Counted from the stretch's first letter, positions 44,661 through 57,770 are shown. The stretch: DNA of 64,000 nucleotides from Sipunculus nudus (GCA_026874595.1 CM049311.1:16089676-16153675), one strand, 5' to 3'. Translations and numbers: made by a program. The notes: generated by a model from the sequence alone, not told the origin.

Positions 44661-45156
44661 GTAAGCAAGATTCATGACTCATTAAGTCATTACAATGTTT
44701 GTAAAGAATTATGATGGTTAATCAGAAATCGACGGCATGGGTCTTTTGAATAATTGCCTGCTGCCCTGTCCGGAGCTATATATCTGCTTTCTTTATTTGA
44801 AATATGAATGGAAGCTGTTTTGTTTTTGCAGGCTAGGAATAAAGGAACAATGGTTATATGAATGAGATTATAGATAATCTCATTGCGGAGTGCTTCTACT
44901 TGAAACTGGGATGGTCTTTTGTATTCTTTTGAAAGCACTGGGAATGAATGTTTATTTTTTTACGAGTGATTATGGGGACATTACGTTCGAAAAATTACTG
45001 AATAATATACGCAAGGCAAGGGAAATATGACTGTCTAAGGTTTGAACTCAAATATGATGCTGTGGATTGTGTCCCCGAACTTCACATCTAAAAATACAAG
45101 AAAGTTAAAAAATATACATTCTACAGTCGCCTTGCCCCGAAATCCATGCCCTTTCA
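44661..45156 (+). repeat. Array B intron after the first C exon
   Basis: After gattcatgactcatt it jumps to the post-D segment (gatggttaatcagaaatcga, ctgccctgtccgga, gtgcttctacttgaaactgg), so the D exon and its surroundings are deleted here. It ends near gccctttcaccc, where foreign sequence begins. Confidence 0.7.
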
Positions 45157-47345
45157 CCCAATGCGAAAACCTGCACTGATAATTATCGTGTGCAGGTGGT
45201 GAGCAGCACACGGTTATTATCGTGTGTAGGTCATCACATGCACACGTGTTATATCTGCACACGATACTATTGGTGCAGCTGCATTCACCTCCCGAGTCAT
45301 CCAGAATGACTGACATTTGTTTACCTCTTTTATCTCAGAGCTTCACGTACGATATCAGTGAGCTTCTGCACCATAGGTCGCTGTTGCTATCCTATTGTCC
45401 AACTAGCTTACAGTAGGCCCGAACTCTAGACACCTTGCTTCAACTAAGTGACTGTTACATTTCGTCTTTTCTGTGACAGTGTGTAAAACCCGTGCCCACG
45501 GATCCCGGACCACAGACCTCTTTATATAGGCCTACCTATATTTCTCATGATATAAGCCCATATACACGGAAAACACCAATATGCGTGGGGTAGTGGAAAT
45601 AAGCATTTCCTTTTCTTTATGGCTTGATGAGAGAAGAACTGGGACTTAGCCTATTTCACACATTAAATTTAATAAGTTATTTTTTTAAAACGAAAATTTA
45701 ATAATGCGGGCATAGTAAAGATTCTTATGACGAAGTCAACCATCACGGATCGAGGCGATCGAAACTGTGAATATATGTGTGTTTTCCATAAATAACATAG
45801 GTTTCGTGTAATTTATTTACTTTTCTTAAACTCAAACAGCCCTGCAATTTTAAAGTTAAAGTAGTAATATACCTATAGAAAGTGTTAACTGATCATTTCT
45901 AGTATTTTAGGTAACGTTGTGTCCAAGAATAATTATTTTATAGGAATTTCCTTCATCATAAATTTTCATAGGAAGTAGGCCTAAAGAGTTGGAATAAATA
46001 TCTAAGAAAAAAGATACAGTAATTACCTTTTTTAACTTATTAAAACACAATGGTTACAATAGTGTATGCCTGAATGTGATACCCACTCCCTCCCCCTTAA
46101 AAGAATCCAAACCCCGGAACATTGTGGACCAACAAATAGGCCTATATGATAATGTATGAGAAGAAATTTGTTATTTTTAATTGGTAAATCATTTTAGTTT
46201 ATATGAAGATCAGCGTCAGAAAATTAAGCCTTAAGCATGCACCATGCATTTCATTTAGGCCTATATGAATGATACGACTCCGGAGTGGTGCATGTCCGGG
46301 TCTAATACACTGCCCATGTTTATTGTCCAACTGAGCCTTTATCCGTATTCATGACTGCAATTAAATCTTCGTTTACATTAAAATTGTCAACAATGTCACC
46401 ATCCAACTCGACGTCAGAAGAACAAGATCGAATTGCTTTAGTAACATACAGAAGGTTTAATTTGTATTTTTATGTGCGACGTTAAAACAAGGAAAAATGA
46501 TTTCTGCTTCTGGTGTCTCTAGAGTCCGTGTGTTACTTCACTCACTTCCCGCCAGCCAAGTCGTCTTGGTTGTAATATCGCCCTACCCAGGGTCCTGTTA
46601 CAGTCAAAATACGTGCTAGGCTTTCGCGTGATATATCATTGAAAAAAATTCAAGGTATGTATTATATCTGAGCAAGGGGAAAACAATGGAAAGGAAAAAA
46701 TATATATGTTCTTAGTCTCAATCCCCCTACCACACAGCGGTCCCAATTAGATCCCTCCTTCCGATAATGGTCCGAAGTGCTACTGCCAGTATTGGCCTAT
46801 CCTGGCAGGTAGGCCAGTGCCACGATAGGCCAGTCCTATAAATAGGCCTCTACCAGCTACCCTCTGTTTGTCTAAGGGATTACAGGAGATTGAGTATCTG
46901 TATTCACACAATTGACTAATTAGCTCAGATTTATTAGTCTTAGCCTCCATTCTTACAAAGTTATTTCCAACTTGTGCATCAATTCTAAACCATATAAAAC
47001 ACTTTCTTTGGTACTACTATAGAACGCGGGCTTCAGCCAAACAACCATAGGATACTGGGACTTGCATCTTGATTTTGCCACTTATTTTTTATTTGCCACT
47101 AACACACTCCACCTTATTTAAATTCTAAACATCAGTATGCCCATATACATTCATAACCTCGTCGAGACAGTGCGTGAGTGATCCTACATTCGCTCTGAAG
47201 CCCACGTGCTATAATGCCTCCCTGTGCTAGGCCTAATTGGCTTTTCAACCCTAGACAAGGTGAGCAGTTTTAAAAATTTTGTTTTCACTCTATATTTAGT
47301 AATTTTGCATTTTAGACTATTTGAAGAACAGTAAAATGGGTGTTA
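45157..47345. other. 2.2 kb insertion of unknown kind in an array B module
   Basis: Everything between ccatgccctttc and ttagaagggtcatat is absent from the other array B modules (for example 49440-49485). The insert may start CACCCA and end TGGGTG, a six-base terminal inverted repeat; no clear target-site duplication. Inside lies an inverted repeat tatcgtgtgcag (45184) / ctgcacacgata (45255) and several ggcctata repeats. No open frame of note. Confidence 0.6.
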
Positions 47346-47427
47346 ATAAAAGTTAGAAGGGTCATATCTATCAAATAAGAGACTCAGTTTTTGCATGAAA
47401 GGTGATTACAGATTTATTATATTTCAG

Positions 47428-47459
47428 TGGCTCCGACCACAACACCAGCTACCACCGTG
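47428..47459 (+). pseudogene. T mini-exon remnant, second half and donor deleted
   Basis: Acceptor atatttcag intact. The exon reads through accaccgtg and then joins catttagcagac, which normally lies about 300 bp downstream in the intron. A deletion removed the donor. Confidence 0.75.
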
Positions 47460-47679
47460 CATTTAGCAGACAAAAGGAGCATTACATTCTACTGATCCAA
47501 CTGCTTATTAGCCATTAAGTTTGAACTGTAAGGCTTCTATGCATCTATTGTCTTGTTAAACTGATTTAATGTTGTTTTCAGGGAACAAGTAGGAAAAACG
47601 AATTAGAGATACCATAACTTTAAGGGATTTACTTCAAATGTTTTCAATCAAACATTTTTGTATGTATATTATTCTTCAG

Positions 47680-47739
47680 TGGCTCCAACGACTACTCCGG
47701 CCACCACCGTTGCTCCAGCCACACCTGCAGCAACAACAG
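47680..47739 (+). CDS. Array B mini-exon C
   Basis: Acceptor attcttcag, donor gtaagc, 60 bp, phase 1-1; VAPTTTPATTVAPATPAATT. Confidence 0.55.
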
Positions 47740-48791
47740 GTAAGCAGGATTCATGACTCATTTAGGTATTAACTAATTACACTCTGATCAATGCCAATTG
47801 CAGGTTCCTCCACTAAGAGAAAAAAAAAATAGAATCAGATAGAATCTCAGATAGTTTCGAAATCTATCTAACCTTTGACAATGGGAACAAAAGGGCCCTT
47901 CTGTGTCATGCGAATGTTATATTAGATACAAATGATATAGGTAAACCCGAAAGAGCAAAGGTCGAGTGTTTACGTGTTTTCAATATTTGATGCCTGTTTC
48001 TTTTCGGAGTTCTTTGTATGAATTTTGGACGTGAAATGTAGTTGATTCCGTTTAGCATCAACCATGTGAAATTAGGGAATGAAGGAATTCGGTTCTATGA
48101 CTACATATCGATACATAGATTTAGACCGGGTGACTTTGTATACTGTTTACTTTTCGATCTTACAGTGTTTTTTCTTACAGTGCTGATAGATCCTGTATAA
48201 TTGGAACAAAAATGTTTTTTTCTCTCCACATCGTTTTACTTGTATCAAATCTGAATTCCCCTTCTGAATTTACAACACGCATCACCGTTAAGCTCCTCTA
48301 TGAAAGGTTTTCTTCTTTTCTTCGATCATATTTCATTTAGCTGAATTGTATATTATTTTAACATGCGCCCACAACAGTACCCTACTTCTGTGTTTGGGTT
48401 AAGCTTGGCTAGCTAGTATTGTGAAAGATTGACATGATGGTCCAGCGGAATCTCTGGGGTGCAGAAAGTGAAATAATGATGCATTTTATGCGCTCAGGTT
48501 TTCCTGATCATTAAAATCCCTTACAGTAAAAAAATGGAAATTTTAATAAAATGTAGTGGAAGAATTGCTTGGATATACTGGTCCTGCCTTGGTTTCCCCT
48601 GAGACTATGCTAGTAAAGTAATAATGGCTGACAACGATCGCGAGCACGAAAAGGGGTACCGAGGCTCGTCAGTACCAAATATTCTATTCTGGGGAAAAAG
48701 AAGTCAAAGGCAATTGAAAACATAAGGTCTATAATTAATAAGTTCATTATTGTGTTTGGTCAAAGATAATTTTACGGATATTTTGCTTTAG

Positions 48792-48852
48792 TGATCCCGA
48801 GGACAACACTAGCCACAAACGTGGCTCCAACACACAACTACAGTAACATCCG
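48792..48852 (+). pseudogene. D-type mini-exon, one base too long, GC donor
   Basis: Acceptor gctttag, donor gcaagc. At 61 bp the exon breaks the phase 1-1 rule because ccaaccacaact has become ccaacacacaact. Inclusion would shift the frame. Its flanks match array A units. Confidence 0.6.
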
Positions 48853-49553
48853 GCAAGCAAGATAGTGTCGTATTAAGGTTTAATTTATTAATCTCTGATT
48901 ACGACCCATGTTCTAGACAACTTGGTCTTCACCTTATTGAACACTTTTCAGCATGTTATTTTGTAATTAGTTTCAAACGGAAAGTAAAATCGGGTCCGTT
49001 CCCATACCGGAGTTTTAGCGGTCTGTCCTTTTTCATGCGAAGTTTGTGTTTGTAGAGTATTATGATGGTTAATCAGAAATCGATCGCATGGGTCTTTAGA
49101 ATAATTGCCAGCTGCCCTGTCCGGAGATATATAACTGCTTTCTTTATTTAAAATGTGAATGGAAGCTGTTTTGTTTTTGCAGGCTAGGAATAAAGAAATA
49201 TTTCTTATATGAATGAGATTATCGATACTCACAATGCGGAGTGCTTCTACTTGAAACTGGGATGGTCTCCTGTATCATTTAGAAAGCAATGGGAATGAAT
49301 GTAAATTTTTTTACGAGTGGTTATGGAGACATTCAGTTCGAAAAATTATTGCAAATTATATGCAAGGCAAAGGAAAGATGACTGTCTCAGTTCTAAATTC
49401 AAAAATATACATTCTACAATAGCCTTGCCCTGAAATCTATGCCCTTTGTCCCGGTTGAAGTTAGGAAAAAAAGTGAAGTTAGAAGGGTCATATCTATCAA
49501 ATTAAAGACTCAGTTTTTGCATGAAAGGGGATTACAAATTTATTATATTTCAG

Positions 49554-49613
49554 TGGCGCCGACCGCAACACCAGCTACCACCGTGGCTCCAACCACAACT
49601 CCAGCGACAACTG
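49554..49613 (+). CDS. Array B mini-exon T
   Basis: Acceptor atatttcag, donor gtaagc, 60 bp; VAPTATPATTVAPTTTPATT, two 10-residue half-repeats. Confidence 0.55.
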
Positions 49614-50111
49614 GTAAGCATAGTACAAGGCGAATTGGACCGATGGGAAGTGACAACACTTTTCTATTTTGAAAAAAAAAACTATTGTCTAAAATTGTTT
49701 CAAACAAAAAACATTCCGGATTCGTAACACCACTTTATTTAAAAAGGTGTTCCCTGTTTCATGCAGGTATTATGGTTGTAAAGAAATCAAGTTACCGCAT
49801 AAGGGTGGAACACGAATGGAATATTTTCTGTCTACTAATTTTTGTCTCCATGTACCTTATTTAGACTTGAAATAGGAATTGTTGATACTTGCATTGAGCA
49901 GACAAACGGAGCATTACATTCTACTGATCCAACTGCTTATGAGCCATTAAGTTTGAACTGTAAGGCTTCTATGCATCTATTGTCTTGTTAAACGGATTTA
50001 ATGTTGTTTTCAGGGAACAAGTAGGAAAAACGAATTAGAGATACCATAACTTTAAGGGATTTACTTCAAATGTCTTCAATCAAACATTTTTGTATGTATA
50101 TAATTCTTCAG

Positions 50112-50171
50112 TGGCCCCAACGACTAATCCGGCCACCACCGTTGCTCCAACCACACCTGCAGCAACAACAG
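50112..50171 (+). CDS. Array B mini-exon C
   Basis: Acceptor attcttcag, donor gtaagc, 60 bp; VAPTTNPATTVAPTTPAATT with an Asn in place of Thr. Confidence 0.55.
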
Positions 50172-51225
50172 GTAAGCAGGATTCATGACTCATTTAGGTA
50201 TTAACTAATTACACTCTGATCAATGCCAATTGCAGGTTCCTCCACTAAGAGAAAAAAAAATAGAATCAGATAGAATCTCAGATAGTTTCGAAATCTATCT
50301 TACCTTTGACGCTACCTGGAACAAAACGGCCCTTCTGTGTCATGCGAATGTTATATTAGATACAAATGATATAGGTAAACCCGAAAGAGCAAAGGTCGAG
50401 TGTTTACGCGTTTTCAATATTTGATGCCTGTTTCTTTTAGGAGTTCTTTGTATGAATTTTGGACGTGAAATGTAGTTGATTCCGTTTAGCATCAACCATG
50501 TGAAATTAGCGAATGAAGGAATTCGGTTCTATGACTACATATCGATACATAGATTTAGAACGGGTGACTTTGTATGCTGTTTACTTTTCGATCTTACAAT
50601 GTTTTTTCTTACAGTGCTGATAGATCCTGTATAATTTGAACAAAAATGTTTTTTTCTCTCCACATCGTTTTACTTGTATCAAATCTGAATTCCCCTTCTG
50701 AATTTACAACACGCATCACCGTTAAGCTTCTCTATGAAAGGTTTTCTTCTTTTCTTCGATCACATTTCATTTAGCTGAATTGTATATTATTTTAACATGC
50801 GCCCAAAACAGTACCCTACTTCTGCGTTTGGGTTACGCTTGGCTAGCTAGTATTGAGAAAGATTGACATGATCGTCCAGCGGAATCTCTTGGGTTAAAAA
50901 AGTGAAATAATGATGCATTTTATGCGCCCAGGTTTTCCTGATCATTAAAATCCCTTACAGTAAAAAAATGGAAATTTTAATAAAATGTAGTGGAAGAATT
51001 GCTTGGATATACTGGTCCTGCCTTGGTTTCCCCTGAGACTATGCTAGTAAAGTAATAATGGCTGACAACGATCGCGAGCACGAAAAGGGGTACCGAGGCT
51101 CGTCAGTACCAAATATTCTATTCTGGGGAAAAAGAAGTCAAAGGCAATTGAAAACATAAGGTCTATAATTAATAAGTTCATTATTGTGTTTGGTCAAAGA
51201 TAATTTTACGGATATTTTGCTTTAG

Positions 51226-51286
51226 TGATCCCGAGGACAACACTAGCCACAAACGTGGCTCCAACACACAACTACAGTAACATCCG
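51226..51286 (+). pseudogene. D-type mini-exon, 61 bp, GC donor
   Basis: Exon identical to 48792-48852: acceptor gctttag, donor gcaagc, extra base shifting the frame. Confidence 0.6.
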
Positions 51287-51986
51287 GCAAGCAAGATAGT
51301 GTCGTATTAAGGTTTAATTTATTAATCTCTGATTACGACCCATGTTCTAGACAACTTGGTCTTCACCTTATTGAACACTTTTCAGCATGTTTTTTTGTAA
51401 TTAGTTTCAAACGGAAAGAAAAATCGGGTCCGTTCCCATACCGGAGTTTTAGCGGTCTGTCCTTTTTCATGCGAAGGTTGTGTTTGTAGAGCATTATGAT
51501 GGTTAATCAGAAATCGATCGCATGGGTCTTTAGAATAATTGCCAGCTGCCCTGTCCGGAGCTATATAACTGCTTCTTTATTTAAAATGTGAATAGAAGCT
51601 GTTTTGTTTTTGCAGGCTAGGAAAAAAGAAATATTTCTTATATGAATGAGATTATCGATACTCACAATGCGGAATGCTTCTACTTGAAACTGGGATGGTC
51701 TCTTGTATGCTTTAGAAAGCAATGGGAATTAATGTAAATTTTTTTACGAGTGGTTATGGAGACATTCAGTTCGAAAAATTATTGCAAATTATACGCAAGG
51801 CAAAAGAAAGATGACCGTCTCAGTTCTAAATTCAAAAATATACATTTTACAATAGCCTTGCCCTGAAATTTATGCCCTTTGTCCCGGTTGAAGTTAGGAA
51901 AAAAAGTGAAGTTAGAAGGGTCATATCTATCAAATTAAAGACTCAGTTTTTGCATGAAAGGGGATTACAAATTTATTATATTTCAG

Positions 51987-52046
51987 TGGCTCCGACCACA
52001 ACACCAGCTACCACCGTGGCTCCAACCACAACTCCAGCGACAACTG
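51987..52046 (+). CDS. Array B mini-exon T
   Basis: Acceptor atatttcag, donor gtaagc, 60 bp; the consensus VAPTTTPATTVAPTTTPATT. Confidence 0.6.
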
Positions 52047-53179
52047 GTAAGCATAGTACAAGGCGAATTAGACCGATTGGAAGTGACAACACTTTTCTAA
52101 TTTGAAAAAAAAAACTATTGTCTAAAACTGTTTCAAACAAAAAACATTCCGTATTCGTTACCCCTCTTGATTTAAAAAGGTGTTCCCTCTTTCATGCAGG
52201 TATTATGTTTGTAAAGAAGTCACGTTACCACATAAGGGTAGAACATGAATGGAATATTTTCTGCCTACCAATTTTTTGCCTCCATGTACCTTATACAGAC
52301 TTGAAATAAGAATTGTTGATACTTGCATTTAGCAGACAAATGAAACATTACATTCTAATGATCGAACTGCTTATTAGCCATTAAGTGTGAACTGTAAGGC
52401 TTCTATGCTCTTTATTTTCTTGTTAAACGGATTTAAAAAAATTTGAAATTTGAATAAAATGTAGTGGAAGTATTGCTTGGATATAGCAGTCCTGACGTTG
52501 TTTCCCCTACGACTTTGCTAGTACATTAATAATGGCTGACAAAGCTCACGAGCACGAAAAGGGTAACGAAGGCTCGTCAGCACCGAATATTCTATTCTGC
52601 GGAAAGGGAAGTCAAAGGCAATTTGAAATAGGAGGTCTATCAGGAAATCGACCGCAGGGGTCTTTTGAATAATTGCCTGCTGCCCTGTCCGGAGTTATAT
52701 ATATGCTTTCTTTATTTGAAATAGGGATTGAAACTGTTTTGTTTTTGCAGGCTAGGAATAACGGAATAATTGTTATATGAATGAGATTATAGATACTCTC
52801 AATTGCGGAGTGCTTCTACTTGAAACTGGGATTGTCTCTTGTATTCTTTTGAAAGCACTGGGAATGAATGTTTATTTTTTTACGAGTGAATATGGGGACA
52901 TTAAGTTCGAAAAATTACTGAATATTATACGCAAGGCAAGGGATAGATGACTGTCTCAGGTCTAAATTCAAATATGATGCTGTGGATTGTGTCCCTGAAC
53001 TGATCATCTAAAAAATAAAAGAAAGTTAAAAATATACATTCTGTAACCGCCTTGCCCCGAAATCCATGTCTTTTGTCACGGTTGAACTAAGAAAAAATGT
53101 AAAGTTAGAAGGGTCATATCAATGAAATAAGAGACTCACTTTTTGCATGAAAGTGGATTACAAATTTATTATATTTCAG

Positions 53180-53239
53180 TGGCTCCGACCACAACACCAG
53201 CTACCACCGTGGCTGCAACCACAACTCCAGCGACAACTG
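53180..53239 (+). CDS. Array B mini-exon T', GTAAGG donor
   Basis: Acceptor atatttcag, donor gtaagg, 60 bp; VAPTTTPATTVAATTTPATT (Ala for Pro in the second half). Confidence 0.55.
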
Positions 53240-53647
53240 GTAAGGAGAGTAAGAATTAGACCGATTGAAAGTGACAACACTTTTCTATTTTGAAAAAAAA
53301 ACTATTGTCTAAAACTGTTTCAAACAAAAAAACATTCCGTATTTGTTACCCTACTGGATTTAAAAAGGTGTTCCCTCTTTCATTCAGGTATTATGTTTGT
53401 AAAGAAGTCACGTTACCGCATTAGGGAAGAACATGAATGGAATATTTTCTGCATACCAATTTTTGCCTCCATGTACCTTATTTAGACTTGAAATAAGAAT
53501 TGTTGATACTTGCATTTAGCAGACAAATGCAACATTACATTCTACTGATCGAACTGCTTATTAGCCATTAAGGGTGAACTGTAAGGCTTCTATGCTCTCT
53601 ATTTTCTTGTTAAAGGGATTTTTAAAAAATTGAAATTTGAATAAAAT

Positions 53648-53671
53648 CAACCACAACTCCAGCGACAACTG
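53648..53671 (+). pseudogene. Half mini-exon with donor but no acceptor
   Basis: The last 24 bp of the T' exon plus its gtaagg donor follow gaatttgaataaaat-like intron sequence with no cag acceptor. The product of a partial unit duplication. Confidence 0.75.
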
Positions 53672-54806
53672 GTAAGGAGAGTAAGAATTAGACCGATTGG
53701 AAGTGACAACACTTTTCTATTTTGAAAAAAAAAACTATTGTCTAAAACTGTTTCAAACAAAAAAAATTCCGTATTTGTTACCCTACTGGATTTAAAAAGG
53801 TGTTCCCTCTTTCATGCAGGTATTATGTTTGTAAAGAAGTCACGTTACCGCATAAGGGTAGAACATGAATGGAATATTTTCTGCCTACCAATTTTTGCCT
53901 CCATGTACCTTATACAGACTTGAAATAAGAATTGTTGATACTTGCATTTAGCAGACAAATGAAACATTACATTCTACTGATCGAACTGCTTATTAGCCAT
54001 TAAGTGTGAACTGTAAGGCTTCTATGCTCTCTATTTTCTTGTTAAACGGATTTAAAAAAAATTGAAATTTGAATAAAATGTAGTGGAAGTATTGCTAGGA
54101 TATACTAGTCCTGACGTGGTTTCCCCTACGAGTTTGCTAGTACATTAATAATGGCTGACAACGCTCACGAGCACGAAAAGGCTAACCGAGACTCGTCAGG
54201 ACCGAATATTCTATTCTGCGGAAAGTGAAGTCAAAGGCAATTTGAAATATGAGGTCTATCAGGATATCGACCGCAGGGGTTTTTTGAATAATTGCCTGCT
54301 GCCCTGTCCGGAGTTACATATATATATGCTTTCTTTATTTGAAATAGGGATTGAAACTGTTTTGTTTTTTGCAGGCTAGGAATAACGGAATAATTGTTAT
54401 ATGAATGAGATTATAGATACTCTCAATTGCGGAGTGCTTCTACTTGAAACGGGGATGCTCTCTTGTATTCTTTTGAAAGCACTGGGAATGAATGTTTATT
54501 ATTTTACGAGTGATTATGGGGACATTCAGTTCGAAAAATTACTGAATATTATACGCAAGGCAAGGGATAGATGACTGTCTCAGGTCTAAATTCAAATATG
54601 ATGCTGTGGATTGTGTCCCTGAACTGATCATCTAAAAATAAAAGAAAGTTAAAAAAAATATGCATTCTACAACCGCCTTGCCCCGAAATCCATGCTATTT
54701 GTTACGGTTGAAGTCAGGAAAAAATGTGAAGTTAGAGGGGCCATATCTATCAAATAAGATACTCACTTTTTGCATGAAAGGGGATTACAAATTTATTATA
54801 TTTCAG

Positions 54807-54866
54807 TGGCTCCGACCACAACACCAGCTACCACCGTGGCTCCAACCACAACTCCAGCGACAACTG
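54807..54866 (+). CDS. Array B mini-exon T
   Basis: Acceptor atatttcag, donor gtaagc, 60 bp; VAPTTTPATTVAPTTTPATT. Confidence 0.6.
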
Positions 54867-55364
54867 GTAAGCATAGTACAAGGCGAATTGGACCGATGGG
54901 AAGTGACAACACTTTTCTATTTTGAAAAAAAAACTGTTGTCTAAAATTGTTTCAAACAAAAAAACATTCCGGATTCGTAACACCACTTTATTTAAAAAGG
55001 TGTTCCCTGTTTCATGCAGGTATTATGTTTGTAAAGAAATCAAGTTACCGCATAAGGGTGGAACACGAATGGAATATTTTTTGTATACCAATTTTTGTCT
55101 CCATGTACCTTATTTAGACTTGAATTCGGAATTGTTGATACTTGCATTTAGCAGACATATGGAGCATTACATTCTACTGATCCAACTGCTTATTAGCCAT
55201 TAAGTTTGAACTGTAAGGCTTCTATGCATCTATTGTCTTGTTAAACTGTTTTAATGTTGTTTTCAGCGAACAAGTAGGAAAAACGAATTAGAGATACTAT
55301 AACTTTAAGGGATTTACTTCAAATGTTTTCAATCAAACATTTGTGTATGTATATTATTCTTCAG

Positions 55365-55424
55365 TGGCTCCAACGACTACTCCGGCCACCACCGTTGCTC
55401 CAACCACACCTGCAGCAACAACAG
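55365..55424 (+). CDS. Array B mini-exon C
   Basis: Acceptor attcttcag, donor gtaagc, 60 bp; VAPTTTPATTVAPTTPAATT. Confidence 0.6.
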
Positions 55425-56474
55425 GTAAGCAGGATTCATGACTCATTTAGGTATTAACTTATTACACTCTGATCAATGCCAATTGCAGGTTCCTCCACTA
55501 AGAGAAAAAAAAATAGAATTAGATAGAATCTCAGATAGTTTCGAAATCTAGCTAACCTTTGCGCTGGGAACAAAAGGACCCTTCTGTGTCATGCGAATGT
55601 TATATTAGATACAAATGATATAGGTAAACCCGAAAGAGCAAAGGTCGAGTGATTACGTGTTTTCAATATTTGATGCCTGTTTCTTTTCGGAGTTTTTTGT
55701 ATGAATTTTGGACGTGAAATGTAGTTGATTCCGATTAGCATCAACCATGTGAAATTAGCGAATGAAGGAATTCGGTTCTATGACTACATATCGATACATA
55801 GATTTAGAACGGGTGACTTTGTATGCTGTTTACTTTTCGATCTTACAGTGTTTTTTCTTACAGTGCTGACAGATCCTGTATAATTGGAACAAAAATGTTT
55901 TTTTCTCTCCACATCGTTTTACTTGTATCAAATCTGAATCCCCCTTCTGAATTTAAAACACGCATCACCGTTAAGTTCCTCTATGAAAGGTTTCCTTCTT
56001 TTCTTCGATCATATTTCATTTAGCTGAATTGTATATTATTTTAACATGCGCCCACAACAGTACCCTACTTCTGTGTTTGGGTTAAGCTTGGCTAGCTAGA
56101 ATTGTGAAAGATTGACATGATCGTCCAGCGGAATCTCTGGGGTGCAGAAAGTGAAATAATGATGCATTTTATGCGCTCAGGTTTTCCTGATCATTAAAAT
56201 CCCTTACAGTAAAAAAATGGAAATTTTAATAAAATGTAGTGGAAGAATTGCTTGGATATACTGGTCCTGCCTTGGTTTCCCCTGAGACTATGCCAGTAAA
56301 GTAATAATGGCTGACAACGATCGCGAGCACGAAAAGGGGTACCGAGGCTCGTCAGGACCAAATATTCTATTCTGGGGGAAAAGAAGTCAAAGGCAATTGA
56401 AAACATAAGGTCTATAATTAATTATTTAATTATTGTGTTTGGCCAAAGATAATTTTACGGATATTTTGCTTTAG

Positions 56475-56516
56475 TGATCCTGAGGACAACACTAGCCACA
56501 ACTCCAGTAACATCCG
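56475..56516 (+). CDS. D' mini-exon, 42 bp, phase restored, GC donor
   Basis: Acceptor gctttag, donor gcaagc. A 19 bp deletion relative to the 61 bp D exon leaves 42 bp, which is again phase 1-1 and reads VILRTTLATTPVTS. The only D copy that could be included without a frameshift. Confidence 0.4.
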
Positions 56517-57278
56517 GCAAGCAAGATAGTGTCGTATTAAGGTTTAATTTATTAATCTCTGATTACGACCCATGTTCTAGACAACTTGGTCTTCACCTTA
56601 TTGAACACTTTTCAGCATGTTATTTTGTAATTAGTTTCAAACGGAAAGTAAAATCGGGTCCGTTCCCATACCGGAGTTTTAGCGGTCTGTCCTTTTTCAA
56701 GCGAAGTTTGTGTTTGTAGAGTATTATGATGGTTAATCAGAAATCGATCGCATGGGTCTTTAGAATAATTGCCTGCTGCCCTGTCCGGAGTTATATATAT
56801 GCTTTCTTTATTTGAAATAGGGATTGAAACTGTTTTGTTTTGCAGGCTAGGAATAACGGAATAATTGTTATATGAATGAGATTATAGATACTCTCAATTG
56901 CGGAGTGCTTCTACTTGAAACTGGGATGGTCTCTTGTATTCTTTTGAAAGCACTGGGAATGAATGTTTTTTTTTTTTTTTACGAGTGAATATGGGGACAT
57001 TAAGTTCGAAAAATTACTGAATATTATACGCAAGGCAAGGGATAGATGACTGTCTCAGGTCTAAATTCAAATATGATGCTGTGAATTGTGTCCCTGAACT
57101 GATCATCTAAAAAATAAAAGAAAGTTAAAAATATACATTCTGTAACCGCCTTGCCCCGAAATCCATGTCTTTTGTCACGGTTGAACTAAGAAAAAATGTA
57201 AAGTTAGAAGGGTCATATCAATGAAATAAGAGACTCACTTTTTGCATGAAAGTGGATTACAAATTTATTATATTTCAG

Positions 57279-57338
57279 TGGCTCCGACCACAACACCAGC
57301 TACCACCGTGGCTGCAACCACAACTCCAGCGACAACTG
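57279..57338 (+). CDS. Array B mini-exon T', GTAAGG donor
   Basis: Same exon sequence as 53180-53239, including the gtaagg donor and the Ala variant. Confidence 0.55.
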
Positions 57339-57746
57339 GTAAGGAGAGTAAGAATTAGACCGATTGAAAGTGACAACACTTTTCTATTTTGAAAAAAAAA
57401 CTATTGTCTAAAACTGTTTCAAACAAAAAAACATTCCGTATTTGTTACCCTACTGGATTTAAAAAGGTGTTCCCTCTTTCATTCAGGTATTATGTTTGTA
57501 AAGAAGTCACGTTACCGCATAAGGGAAGAACATGAATGGAATATTTTCTGCATACCAATTTTTGCCTCCATGTACCTTATTTAGACTTGAAATAAGAATT
57601 GTTGATACTTGCATTTAGCAGACAAATGCAACATTACATTCTACTGATCGAACTGCTTATTAGCCATTAAGGGTGAACTGTAAGGCTTCTATGCTCTCTA
57701 TTTTCTTGTTAAAGGGATTTTTAAAAAATTGAAATTTGAATAAAAT

Positions 57747-57770
57747 CAACCACAACTCCAGCGACAACTG
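57747..57770 (+). pseudogene. Half mini-exon with donor but no acceptor
   Basis: Duplicate of 53648-53671 carried along in the 4.1 kb duplication. Confidence 0.75.

Larger units (their letters stand above)
52670..56765 (+). repeat. 4.1 kb segmental duplication, copy 1
   Basis: Nearly identical to 56766-60884 (offset about 4098 bp): exons at 53180, 54807, 55365 and 56475 match those at 57279, 58905, 59465 and 60575. Main differences are a short T-run at 56967 and the 19 bp exon deletion at 56501. A third start of the same segment is at about 60885. Confidence 0.9.
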
